Shown: piece after piece, positions 42,073-51,562 of the stretch | How the letters are laid out: each line of letters begins with the position of its first letter | Numbering within the stretch: position 1 is the first letter of the stretch | Source of the DNA: Chondrus crispus | Lineage: Eukaryota > Rhodophyta > Florideophyceae > Gigartinales > Gigartinaceae | Assembly (NCBI RefSeq): GCF_000350225.1 | Contig: NW_005179151.1 | Span: 266,073 to 330,072 of the forward strand | Length of the DNA: 64,000 nucleotides | Direction of reading: 5' to 3' | Notes under the pieces: model-generated | The model's input: the letters and a program-made list of their open reading frames with translations, nothing else | What the model was told of the DNA's origin: nothing | Database searches by the model: none | Position numbers and translations under genes: made by a program

Positions 42073-44643
42073 ATGAGCCAAGAGTTTGAGCCCTCGATCC
42101 GCTCCGAAGCGGCGGATCTGAGTCCGGCCGCTGTGCAGTCCCCATCCGCCCCGTCGGGCGACGGCGACGCAGGTCCTCGTGACCGCGAACCGTCGCTCGG
42201 ATCCTCCGAGGAAAAAGCGGCGGCGATGTTCGAACGCATAGCCGGATACATCGAGGAAGTCTGTACTTCCCTTCGGATCGATGTATCGGACCATGTATAC
42301 ACTCGATGTATGGCCGAACTCCGCTCCCTGCGTGAAGGGAGGTTCGATAGAGTGACGCAGTCCTTAGAGAATCTCGGAGCACTGATCGACGAGTTACACT
42401 CGCGGATAGTGCTCGTCGAAGACTCCTGTTTCGCCTCCCCCGGACCGTCCGGGCAAGGTCGCCCTGAGAGGCCGACCTCGGTGAGACGACCCGAGGACCG
42501 AACCTCTCCGTCCGCAGAGCAATTGGGTGCGTTCGCGCACCTCTCCGCTGAGCTCGACGCCACCCGTTGGCGTGCTCGTGACATGGAACGTACCATGGCC
42601 GAAAGGCTACCCGGTGCCCCCTCGAGAGGGCCCGGTGGTACCGTACCTCCGAGCGCCGCCGCCCCCGAAGGTTGGCGTCCGACTGGTGCCGCTACCAGTC
42701 GGACTGCAGAAGGAAGCTGTCCTCCGATAGACGCGAACTTCGCGTCTGAGACCCAAGTCTTGACGCCTATCGCCGGAAGTAGGCGGCAAGTGGACCACGT
42801 ATCGTACGCGAACGAACAGGACCGTGGAGGAGCCGCCCGCGGATCCGGAGAACCGATGTTCTCCGTCGATCCCGGCTGGGGCGGCTACCCGCCGGCGAGT
42901 TACGCCGAGCATCCAGGTCCGGTAGTCGTCCGTACGCTACCGGTTACCTCCTTCGGCACTCTGGGTCCCGCTGAATCCGGGCTCGAGCCGGTACATACGA
43001 TGATCCAAGAGTTCAGCGCCGTTGCTGACTATCGTATTTACCGCTTGGATAACACCTCGAGGCTCGTTACCTCAGGTGACGCGGGACGGATCGCGAAGTA
43101 CGTCCAACGCTGTCGTGGGATCTGTCCCACGATGCGCAGCTTCGACGGTACCGATCCGATCCAGCTGCTGCCGTTCTTGAAGGATATCCGAATCACCTTC
43201 AACTCGCAACACCTGACCGAAGGTGTTGCGGTACGAGTCCTCGCGCACTTCTTCGAGCGCGACGCGGAGCGCCTGTATACGAGTTATACGATGCGTGGCC
43301 TCCGCGCCGGCCAGCTCCACGACGACGTGAGCTGGCCGGGGCTCGTTAATCAATTCTTAAAACGCTACCTCACGGACGACGTGTTAGGTGAAGCGTACGA
43401 CGCTGTCGCTACGGCGCGACAGCAATCGCATGAGACGGAAAGCACGTTTGCTGACCTACTCGAGACTGCCGCGTTCCGATGCACGGCAGTCTTCTCCGAA
43501 CAGTCCCTCGCGCACTACTTCGTGCGGGGACTGGCACCGGCAACCCGTGCCGCAGTATCCGAAACTGTGCAAAGGCTGCCAGGCAGTCAGAAGACCGATC
43601 TTCCGACCATCCGCCGTATCGCCACGGCGGAAGGTACAACGTACCGCGCCCGGCGTGGTTTACCTCTGCCGGATTCGAAACTGGCAGGGAGGGCTGGCAG
43701 GACTACGAAGTCCGCCGGGACAAGTTCGCCCGCCTCGACCCTCCATATCGGGGAGGATGAGTGGCAGGCCGAACCTGTCCTCATTACGCAAGGAGCAGGG
43801 CCCGTGGGGGCACGAACCCCCTCACCGATGTCGACCGGAACGACATCGAGTTACACGACCGCATTGGCGGCCCTTCCGAGAGTAACAAGGGGCACGGACC
43901 CCCGCGTCGCCGAGCTCGATATCTCGAGTCGAGATAGGGGAAGCGCCTTGCCTCGCGTGCCCCTCCTCACCGATGAGGAGGTGCGGCACGCGGCGACCTT
44001 CGCCTCAACGGACGGCAGCGCGTACGTGTGCTGGCTATGCCGTACGTACGGGCATGCCATGTACGCGTGCCCGTGCCTGTCGCCGGAACAACGAATGTTC
44101 ACGGCGTACAGGAACTACCGCTACCAGATGGAGACGCGGCCCGGTGCGCGTAATCTCCTCCGGCAAGCGGTGGGCGAGGGCCGTCCTCCGCGTCAAGGTT
44201 TCCCGAACCGAACGGGTGGGGGCGCACGCTTCGCCCCCCGTGGAGGCGGGTACCGTCGTAACGAAGTCGATCGTCGGGATCGACCCGCCTACCGGCAGGC
44301 GGACACAAGGTACCCGCGCCAAGGAGAGAGAGGGGACCGAGACCGTTCTCGGTTACCCCAACAGGTACAAAATGCGATAATGTACCTGCAAGACTGGGTA
44401 GAGGATCTGTACCCTCTACCCACGGAGGGTCACGAAGGCGAGCTGACTCGCTTCGTCCCCCATATCCTGCGACGACCGGACGCCTCAGGTCAAGGCCCGG
44501 AAGTACCCGAATACTTCGCCACGGCCGCCGAGCCGCAGTGGGGGAATCGTCCCGACCCACGCGGCCGGCTACCGGAAGAAGACCTGGGCGTCGATAGCCA
44601 GGAGGTTAGCTCCGATAGCACGGGTAGTTCGAAAAAAGGGTAA
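42073..44643 (+). CDS. Element C gag (856 aa)
   Basis: First ATG after the 5' LTR and primer site. N-terminal third is Ser/Pro-rich with a helical segment (R-I-A-G-Y-I-E-E-V). A capsid-like helical region lies at about residues 330-520 (I-Q-L-L-P-F-L-K-D-I-R-I-T-F to F-A-D-L-L-E-T-A-A-F-R). A zinc knuckle C-W-L-C-R-T-Y-G-H-A-M-Y-A-C is at about 652-665, followed by an Arg/Gly-rich stretch. These are the features of a gag that packages RNA. It is longer than typical gag proteins of the class (300-500 residues). It ends at TAA 44641 with no overlap with pol. Confidence 0.9.
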   Translation: MSQEFEPSIRSEAADLSPAAVQSPSAPSGDGDAGPRDREPSLGSSEEKAAAMFERIAGYIEEVCTSLRIDVSDHVYTRCMAELRSLREGRFDRVTQSLENLGALIDELHSRIVLVEDSCFASPGPSGQGRPERPTSVRRPEDRTSPSAEQLGAFAHLSAELDATRWRARDMERTMAERLPGAPSRGPGGTVPPSAAAPEGWRPTGAATSRTAEGSCPPIDANFASETQVLTPIAGSRRQVDHVSYANEQDRGGAARGSGEPMFSVDPGWGGYPPASYAEHPGPVVVRTLPVTSFGTLGPAESGLEPVHTMIQEFSAVADYRIYRLDNTSRLVTSGDAGRIAKYVQRCRGICPTMRSFDGTDPIQLLPFLKDIRITFNSQHLTEGVAVRVLAHFFERDAERLYTSYTMRGLRAGQLHDDVSWPGLVNQFLKRYLTDDVLGEAYDAVATARQQSHETESTFADLLETAAFRCTAVFSEQSLAHYFVRGLAPATRAAVSETVQRLPGSQKTDLPTIRRIATAEGTTYRARRGLPLPDSKLAGRAGRTTKSAGTSSPASTLHIGEDEWQAEPVLITQGAGPVGARTPSPMSTGTTSSYTTALAALPRVTRGTDPRVAELDISSRDRGSALPRVPLLTDEEVRHAATFASTDGSAYVCWLCRTYGHAMYACPCLSPEQRMFTAYRNYRYQMETRPGARNLLRQAVGEGRPPRQGFPNRTGGGARFAPRGGGYRRNEVDRRDRPAYRQADTRYPRQGERGDRDRSRLPQQVQNAIMYLQDWVEDLYPLPTEGHEGELTRFVPHILRRPDASGQGPEVPEYFATAAEPQWGNRPDPRGRLPEEDLGVDSQEVSSDSTGSSKKG

Positions 44644-44782
44644 AGACGGTTACGTACACGCGGTCGCGTGAGCCGTCTTGTCCCCACGAACTAGACCCGA
44701 CCCCGCGTGCTCGCCAAGGACACGGGGGTATTGTCCGATAATACATCCCCCGCTACCTGAGGCGAGCACGGGAGCTCCTGTA

Positions 44783-47700
44783 ATGCCGATACAGGAGGGA
44801 GCGCACGTCGAGGCCTCCGAAGGCCCGACGTTAGGGGAACAAGACACCGGGACAGCCGACGTTCCGGTGAGGCGTAACGATGGCGACGGGGGCAACGACG
44901 ACCGAAAAGATTCGGTCGATCCCCTGACTCCCGCGAGCCCAAGGTCGCCGGAGAAAGGTCCGTGTCGTACGGAATCGAATAATCCGAGGGGCCTCACTGA
45001 TCCGCGGACGCCCCAAGGAAGGGGGAGAAGGAAACGCAAGCGGGGCCAGCACCGAAATCGAAGGCCCGGGCGGAACGACCTCACCGATAAGGCCGCCCCA
45101 AAGGTTGTCGACGGCGTCATTTGCCTTATGACGTCGAATATTTACAACGTCCTCGGCTCGATAGCCACAGAAGGAAATGCATTTAAACCCCGCACGATCG
45201 CCGTCGATACGTGCTCGGGGTATAATCTGGTGAGGAAGGCCGACCTTCCCCCCGATTGGACGCGTTACGTCGTGTACGACGCACCTCTGCCACGATTGGC
45301 AGGCGCGAATAGCAACCCCCTCAAGCTTTCGGCCGTCGTCCGCCTGGTCGTGCAGTTGAGGAACACGGTGTTCCGAATTCCGTTCGTAGTCGCGGACCAG
45401 CTCGCCGTGCCGGTCTTCCTCGGCACGGCCTTCATCGATACGCACGTGCGATGTATCGACATCGAGGCTCAACGGATGGAGCTGCGCCAAGGCGGCTCTG
45501 TTGCAATCGTCGACGGAAAAGGGGAGCCGACTCCCCGTACCAGGCGTAGCGGACGCCAGACGAGACGGCCCGATGTACGAGAAGAGGCCCCGCAGGCGAT
45601 CCGAATCGCCCGCTGGGTCATCATCCCCGCGAGGTCGCAAGCCCGAGTGCGCGTCACCACCGCGGGGAGGGGCCTCGTATTCATGGAGCCGAAGCCGTCA
45701 CTTCAACACCGACATGGAGTGAGGCTGACGAACGGCGTCGTCGAGGTACTGCCGAATCAGACCTTCGACGTCCTCGTTGCGAACTTTTCGCGACGGAAGA
45801 GGCGGCTTCCGAAGCACACCGTCGTGAGGTACGCGACGCGCAACCCCCTCGCGATCCTGACGCCCGAACGTCGCGTCGCCGAGGGGGTCGCACACGCGCT
45901 ACACCTGACCGACTTGACCGATCAAGTCGGGAAGGCAAGAGCTGGACGACCAAGCTCCGAAGAGCTAGAGGCCGTTAGGAGGGAACAGGTGGGTACGGAC
46001 GATCGGCCACCTGGAGACCAACCGACGGCGGGAGGCACCGTAAGCCCCCACAAAAAGGATCCCAAAAATCCACCGATGGATTGGGAAAAAGAGGTGGACT
46101 TCTCATACATCGACGATGACAAGCTCCGTGGCCACGTACTTGAGATGCTCCGTAAGCATTCGAGTCTGTGGAGCGGTGCGCTCGGAACGATCCGAGCCAC
46201 GGAACACCGCATCTCTCTCGAACCGGGAACGAAACCGATTCGTTCGATGCCCTATCGGAAGGGGCCCGCCATGCGCGAGATGGTTGCCATGGAGGTCAAC
46301 CAAATGCTGAACGCAGGGGTTATCGAACCCGCGAGCACCGAGTGGGCGTCCCCGGTGGTGCTCGTCCCGAAGAAAGACGGCTCTCTTCAATTCTGCGTGG
46401 ACTACCGGCGTCTCAACGCGAAGACGGCAGCGGATTCGTATCCGCTGCCCCGGATGGACGACTGCATCGACTCGTTAGGAGATGCAGCCGTCTTTACGAC
46501 GTTGGACTGCAATTCCGGTTATTGGCAGATCCCCGTCGCTCCGGAGGACCGGGATAAGACCACGTTTACGACGCACATGGGCACGTTTCGCCACCTGCGC
46601 ATGCTGTTCGGACTAAAAGGGGCACCGGCCACCTTCCAACGTGCATTGGATATTATCCTTTCCGGAGTCCGCTGGCAAATATGCCTCGTCTATCTCGATG
46701 ACGTCATAGTGTTCTCGCGTATGGACGCGGAACACGCGAAGCATCTCGACACTGTCTTGAGCTTGTTAGGGAGTGCCGGCATCTCCCTCAAGCTCAAGAA
46801 GTGTAGCTTCTTTCAACCGAAGGTACACTACCTGGGGCACGTCATCTCCCCAGGTAAGTTGAGCGTGGCCGATACGGCGGCCGACGCCTTCCGAACGTTC
46901 ACGTTCCCGAGGACGCTGACGCAGGTGCGCTCGTTCCTCGGGGCGTGTAACGTATATCGCCGCTTCGTTAAGGGCTTCTCGAAAATAGCCCGTCCGTTGA
47001 CGGATATGACGCGCAGGGATTCCGATCCTGACTTCGATAATCCTACCGAGGATCAACTCCAGGCGTTCGAGAACCTTAAGGAGTGCATAATCGCTCCGCC
47101 GATCCTCGCGTTGCCTCGGCATGGACGACCGTACATGATCGACACCGACGCGAGCGCCTACCAACTAGGCTGCACGCTGCTCCAAGAGCACGACCAGCCA
47201 AACGATTGGCGCTCCGTTGGGTATTGGTCTTACTCGCTGAACGACAGCGAACGAAACTACAGCGCTACCGAGCGCGAATGCTTCCCCGTAGTGTGGGCTG
47301 TCCGCACACTACGGCCGTACGTTGAAGGCACGAAGTTCACCGTCCGAACAGATCACGACGCCCTGAGGTGGCTCATGTCCCTCACCGAGAGTTCCCGAAG
47401 ACTCACCCGGTGGCGGCTACGTCTGGCTGAATACGACTTCACCATTCAGTACCGCCCCGGGCGCGTGCACCAGGTACCGGACGCCCTGTCACGCCTCGTG
47501 TCGCCGAGAGTCGCCGACGACCTTCGCCCCAGCGTCGAGGTGGATGACGACATTCCCACCTTCGACGCAGGCACGACCGTTCGAGACGTATCGAACGAGC
47601 TCGCGGGCCACGTTTGCATCGCGAGCTGCGACCACGAGGTCGAGCACATCTTGGCGACGACACGGAACCAAGCCAGCTCACGAAGAACGTCGCGCGCCCG

Positions 47701-49363
47701 AGCGCGCGACAAGCCGAGGGGCGACGACGAAGCCCCAGCTCTCCAAGGACCCAATTCGTTCTGGGAGGAGAATGACGAGTTCGACGCCACCGACATCGAG
47801 CGCACCGCAGACCACGAGGCTGGCGCGGCCGACTCTTCGGTCGCCCCTCCGCAGGATGACCTTCCGGCTCCTCTTACGATAGAGGAGATTGCCGAAGAGC
47901 AACGCGTGGATGACTTCTGCCAAACCGTTTTGGCACGACAGTCAGAGTCCCGGGACTCCCCGTTCTTCGAGGACCACCAGGGGGTGCTCAAACGGAGACA
48001 CCCCTTCAACCCTGCTATCGTGCAGGTGGTGGTACCTCGGACGCTCCGCGCTAGGCTCCTTCGCCTGTGCCACAACCCGGTCATCGCAGGGCACCCGGGC
48101 CAGAACCGTATGTACTACGCGCTCCGTCGCGAGTACTACTGGCCCCATCTGGCCGCAGATGTTGCCGCCACGGTGCGAGGTTGTCGAACCTGCGCGATGA
48201 ACCGGGTCAAGCTGAGGAAACATCTCAACCGATTGAGATTGTTTCCAGCTACGAGGCCGCTCGAGAGTCTGGCCATCGACATCTTGGGGCCGCTCCCCAA
48301 GACGAAGTCAGGAAAACGGTTCCTGCTCGTGATCACGGACCGCTTTAGCAAGCTGACGCAAGTCGTTGCGCTTCGCACGATAACCGCATACACCGTCGCA
48401 GTTTCGTTCTGCGAATCATGGGTGTTTAAGTACGGCGTCCCGCGCACGTTGCTGTCCGATAACGGACCGCAGTTTAATGCCAAGTTTTTCCACAGCACGT
48501 GCCGTGTTCTGGGGATAACTAATATGTACACATCGGCGTACCATCCCCAGACGAACGGGCAAGTCGAGCGGTACAACCGAACGATCGCTGCGATGCTACG
48601 CAACTACGTAGGCGAGCATCAAGATGACTGGGACATGTACGTGGGGCCGCTTACGTATGCGTATAACTCCCACGTACACCGCACCACCAACACGACGCCG
48701 TTCGAGCTCGTGCTCAGCAGACCACCGCCGGAGTTCTCGCTTCGACGAGCCGACGGTGACGTTCCCCCTGCCGACAGGGGGAACCAACGTGCCGAATTCC
48801 TCAAGACCTTGGATTCGACAATCCAGAGGGCCTACGGGAGCCTGCGACGGACGCAGGCTCGCTACAAGCGCGACTTCGATAAGCGCATACGACGGATCAA
48901 TTCGCGACTCCATCCGGGAGAGTACGTATACCTCAACCCCACCGACGGGGGGAAGACTTCGAACAAGCTCGCGTCCCCCGCAGTCGGACCCTACCGCGTC
49001 CTCGCGAACGACCACCGAACCATCACGATCGATCGTGATGGGGTCACTGAGCGGGTCTCCGCAGATCGTTGCGTATACGCGCCACCGCCGACGGACGCAT
49101 TACGGGCGAGCACAACAACCCCAGCTGACCTCGCCGACAAGGTCAGAGAGGGGACACAGTACGCTGTCGAGCGAATACTGAAGCACCGGGATATGGAAGA
49201 CGGAACTATCGAGTTCCTCATCAAGTGGGCGGATTTCGACACGCCCACCTGGACTGCGCGGACTCACGTCCCGGAGGAGTTGGTGTCTCGTTACGCCCAA
49301 CGCCTCCGGAGACGCACCGGCATGGACCTCAACTCAAACGTGAACGCGGACGTTCACGCTTGA
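44783..49363 (+). CDS. Element C pol with chromodomain (1526 aa)
   Basis: ATG 44783 is the first ATG in a frame that opens after TGA 44669-44671. Protease-like A-V-D-T-C-S-G-Y-N-L-V near residue 141. RT with F-C-V-D-Y-R-R-L-N, T-L-D-C-N-S-G-Y-W-Q and Y-L-D-D-V-I-V-F near 636. RNase H I-D-T-D-A-S-A-Y near 786 and R-T-D-H-D-A-L. Integrase zinc finger H-N-P-V-I-A-G-H-P-G ... C-R-T-C (about 1094-1140), then A-I-D-I-L-G-P-L-P, L-S-D-N-G-P-Q-F and N-G-Q-V-E-R. C-terminal chromodomain Y-A-V-E-R-I-L-K-H-R ... F-L-I-K-W-A-D-F (about 1457-1510). No lesions: this copy could encode a working enzyme set. Confidence 0.96.
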   Translation: MPIQEGAHVEASEGPTLGEQDTGTADVPVRRNDGDGGNDDRKDSVDPLTPASPRSPEKGPCRTESNNPRGLTDPRTPQGRGRRKRKRGQHRNRRPGRNDLTDKAAPKVVDGVICLMTSNIYNVLGSIATEGNAFKPRTIAVDTCSGYNLVRKADLPPDWTRYVVYDAPLPRLAGANSNPLKLSAVVRLVVQLRNTVFRIPFVVADQLAVPVFLGTAFIDTHVRCIDIEAQRMELRQGGSVAIVDGKGEPTPRTRRSGRQTRRPDVREEAPQAIRIARWVIIPARSQARVRVTTAGRGLVFMEPKPSLQHRHGVRLTNGVVEVLPNQTFDVLVANFSRRKRRLPKHTVVRYATRNPLAILTPERRVAEGVAHALHLTDLTDQVGKARAGRPSSEELEAVRREQVGTDDRPPGDQPTAGGTVSPHKKDPKNPPMDWEKEVDFSYIDDDKLRGHVLEMLRKHSSLWSGALGTIRATEHRISLEPGTKPIRSMPYRKGPAMREMVAMEVNQMLNAGVIEPASTEWASPVVLVPKKDGSLQFCVDYRRLNAKTAADSYPLPRMDDCIDSLGDAAVFTTLDCNSGYWQIPVAPEDRDKTTFTTHMGTFRHLRMLFGLKGAPATFQRALDIILSGVRWQICLVYLDDVIVFSRMDAEHAKHLDTVLSLLGSAGISLKLKKCSFFQPKVHYLGHVISPGKLSVADTAADAFRTFTFPRTLTQVRSFLGACNVYRRFVKGFSKIARPLTDMTRRDSDPDFDNPTEDQLQAFENLKECIIAPPILALPRHGRPYMIDTDASAYQLGCTLLQEHDQPNDWRSVGYWSYSLNDSERNYSATERECFPVVWAVRTLRPYVEGTKFTVRTDHDALRWLMSLTESSRRLTRWRLRLAEYDFTIQYRPGRVHQVPDALSRLVSPRVADDLRPSVEVDDDIPTFDAGTTVRDVSNELAGHVCIASCDHEVEHILATTRNQASSRRTSRARARDKPRGDDEAPALQGPNSFWEENDEFDATDIERTADHEAGAADSSVAPPQDDLPAPLTIEEIAEEQRVDDFCQTVLARQSESRDSPFFEDHQGVLKRRHPFNPAIVQVVVPRTLRARLLRLCHNPVIAGHPGQNRMYYALRREYYWPHLAADVAATVRGCRTCAMNRVKLRKHLNRLRLFPATRPLESLAIDILGPLPKTKSGKRFLLVITDRFSKLTQVVALRTITAYTVAVSFCESWVFKYGVPRTLLSDNGPQFNAKFFHSTCRVLGITNMYTSAYHPQTNGQVERYNRTIAAMLRNYVGEHQDDWDMYVGPLTYAYNSHVHRTTNTTPFELVLSRPPPEFSLRRADGDVPPADRGNQRAEFLKTLDSTIQRAYGSLRRTQARYKRDFDKRIRRINSRLHPGEYVYLNPTDGGKTSNKLASPAVGPYRVLANDHRTITIDRDGVTERVSADRCVYAPPPTDALRASTTTPADLADKVREGTQYAVERILKHRDMEDGTIEFLIKWADFDTPTWTARTHVPEELVSRYAQRLRRRTGMDLNSNVNADVHA
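49340..49357. repeat. Palindrome at the end of pol (element C)
   Basis: gtgaacgcggacgttcac overlaps the last codons of pol and is repeated at 51528-51545 just before the 3' LTR. The 2.2-kb antisense-ORF region is thus framed by direct copies of this palindrome. Confidence 0.85.
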
Positions 49364-50311
49364 GGAGGGGGCCCCCAACCGCTCCTTTTGGGATAAAGGT
49401 AACCGACCGCGGTTGGACAAAATTCCGATAAAGGGGCGAGGACACCGGTCCTCCAACCTCCCCCGACGGGGAAAGAGTCACACGACTCCAGGAGCAACAC
49501 CGGACGAAGATCCTCGAAAGGAGCACGCAAACGCGAAGAAGTCGCGTGACAGCAAGCAGTACGGGCTGCCCTAGACAATCCCAGCGGAAGCGGCAACTAA
49601 CGGAGAAGAACAACGCACCCTCCTAGCCGACAATACGGACCAGAACCGCGGTAGCCCACAGGGGTATTAACACGACAGCATGAGTCAGGGGGTCCCGAAT
49701 CCCCTCGCAGCCACCGGGGCGCAGCAGCGATCTGCATGAACTCTCGAATCGTCAATTGTTAAACGCCAACTCACGGGGTAGGGCGTGGGATTTCACGCGC
49801 TCTGTAGCGTGCCATACCCACCGAAAGGGTCGCCTCGATAACCTGGCGTCGGTGCGTGAGTACGCGAACGTACGGGGCGCCTAAAATAAGGCACGAGGAG
49901 CAATGGAGGCGTACCCATGCTCAAGGTACGGACCACGTGAGGACGAGGTGAACAAGCCCGACGCGCAATTAATACGTCGGCGCAGAACTCGTGCCACAAC
50001 TGTCGACTCGCCTCACCGTCAGCCTGCGGTACGCACTGTAAATTCGGTACAGACCGTTCTGGCAAACCGCCGCCATCGACGGCAGAAGGTTAAAAACAGA
50101 TGAAATTAAGGGTGAATGGGAAATTACACAGCCACGCGCGGGTGGCACGTGCGGGAAGCGCCACCGAGCCACATGTAATCGATGACAGGGCAGCGATACG
50201 TGCGTCGCGCCCGACACTTGGCAATAACCACCCCACGGGCGGGGACTAATTTTTTGGCAAAAATACATTTTCGCGGGAAAATTATGTTTTGGAATTATTT
50301 TTTTGGGGGAT
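49364..50311. other. Element C 3' internal region, no supported gene
   Basis: Noncoding-looking stretch between pol and the 66-bp repeat. Near 50269-50281 the sequence tttcgcgggaaaa has the form of an E2F-type promoter site, set in an AT-rich patch (50250-50320) unlike its GC-rich surroundings. Confidence 0.5.
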
Positions 50312-51514
50312 TTAATCAAGGTCAATGCGCTTCTGCGCCCGTGCAGGGCTGGACAGCGCGCGCGCATGCGTGTCGCACTGTAGAGAATGCCATCTGCAGC
50401 AGTTGCCGGACAGAAACGCGCACGCGCTCGCGGCACCTGCCTTCACTACCTGCCCCGCGTCTCGGCTCCCTCCTTCCGCCCGCGCGATGCTGCTCCGCCG
50501 CGCGCGCTGACACCGCGCTGCCCTACGAGCCCTCGCCCCCGACGGTGAGGGGGCCAAAGAGAATTGCATTCGTCGCGCGCCGCGCCCTCGCCATCGGTAG
50601 CGAGGGTTGCGAAGGATAAGGACCGTCGTCACGCGTCGTCGCGCGCCGCGCCCTCGCCATCGGTGGCGAGGGTCGCGAACGATAAGGACCGCACCGCACA
50701 TTCGTCGCGCGCCGCGCCCTCGCCATCGGTGGCGAGGGTCGCGAAGGATAACGACCGCGCCGCGCATTCGTCGCGCGCCGCGCCCTCGCCATCGGTGGCG
50801 AGGGTCGCGAAGGATAAGGATCGTCGTCGCGCGTCGTCGCGCGCTGCGCCCTCGCCACGGACGGCGAGGGCCGACAAGTCTACAGTACGACGGGGGCGGG
50901 CGATACCGACCGCCACCGCCCGGGCACAGGTTCCGGAGCGCCCCCGCTCGGGCCGGTATAATGCTGCGAACCGTGCGGCGGGAGCCGATGGCGCCGGCGC
51001 GCCCGCCAAGAAGGCGAGGTACGCCAGATAGAAAACGGACTTCGCGTCTTCGCGCTCTTGACTCGACGGCGAGCGGCAAGAAGAAGGGTAGCGAACGACT
51101 ACGCGTCCGCGCACTTCCCCGATGGGGAGTGGCGCCGCCAGTGAGGCGAACGTCGCGAGCGCAATTGTGAATGCCGATCACACACCGGACGGACCTCCGC
51201 GCATCGGACGCTGCGGTCGTACGAGAGGAGCCGTTCACTCTCGCGCCTCCCGTTGCTCTACGAAGAGAGCCATGTTCGAACAGCATGATGGGCACGCAGA
51301 GTGACGACCGTCGGCAACTGCGAGGGGAGAGACGCGACCCGTAAAGGCGCCGCACGAAGCGCCTCGTACGCGATCGTCGCCCCGGACAGGACGACAGCCA
51401 ACGGAAGGGGTGAACAAGAACGGAGAGCACGACGCACGAGGAGGTGAGGAACGAACGCAGGCGGGGGGGAAATAGGGAAACGAGGATCGAGTCTGGGAAC
51501 GAAGCACGAGTCAC
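50312..51514 (-). CDS. Arg-rich antisense ORF of element C (doubtful)
   Basis: A 400-residue frame antisense to the element, starting close to the 3' LTR (51563) as the antisense genes of A, B and D do. It is extremely Arg-rich, and its centre is the reverse reading of the 66-bp repeat (R-D-P-R-H-R-W-R-G-R-G-A-R-R units). No known fold. Much of the openness is due to GC-rich repeat DNA, so only its position argues for a gene. The plus strand of the repeat is open too. Confidence 0.25.
   Translation of the reverse strand: MTRASFPDSILVSLFPPRLRSFLTSSCVVLSVLVHPFRWLSSCPGRRSRTRRFVRRLYGSRLSPRSCRRSSLCVPIMLFEHGSLRRATGGARVNGSSRTTAASDARRSVRCVIGIHNCARDVRLTGGATPHRGSARTRSRSLPFFLPLAVESRARRREVRFLSGVPRLLGGRAGAIGSRRTVRSIIPARAGALRNLCPGGGGRYRPPPSYCRLVGPRRPWRGRSARRRATTILILRDPRHRWRGRGARRMRGAVVILRDPRHRWRGRGARRMCGAVLIVRDPRHRWRGRGARRRVTTVLILRNPRYRWRGRGARRMQFSLAPSPSGARARRAARCQRARRSSIARAEGGSRDAGQVVKAGAASACAFLSGNCCRWHSLQCDTHARALSSPARAQKRIDLD
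50566..50875. repeat. 66-bp tandem repeat, about five units
   Basis: Units begin tcgtcgcgcgccgcgccctc. Sixty-six bases equal 22 codons, so the frame is kept. Plus-strand translation gives repeats of S-S-R-A-A-P-S-P-S-V-A-R-V-A-K-D-K-D-R-R, ending in a basic K-K-A-R-Y-A-R. The unit contains ccctcgccatcggtggcgaggg, a hairpin. Confidence 0.9.
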
Positions 51515-51527
51515 CCTACAAGCACAT

Positions 51528-51545
51528 GTGAACGCGGACGTTCAC
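51528..51545. repeat. Palindrome next to the 3' LTR (element C)
   Basis: gtgaacgcggacgttcac, followed by a purine-rich tggagggggccg directly before the LTR, a suitable plus-strand primer tract. Confidence 0.8.
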
Positions 51546-51562
51546 ACTTGTGGAGGGGGCCG

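Noticed and set aside
50564-51031. Convincing gene in the 66-bp repeat region
   Set aside because: Both strands are open because of GC-rich repeat DNA. Kept only as a finding and a low-confidence ORF.
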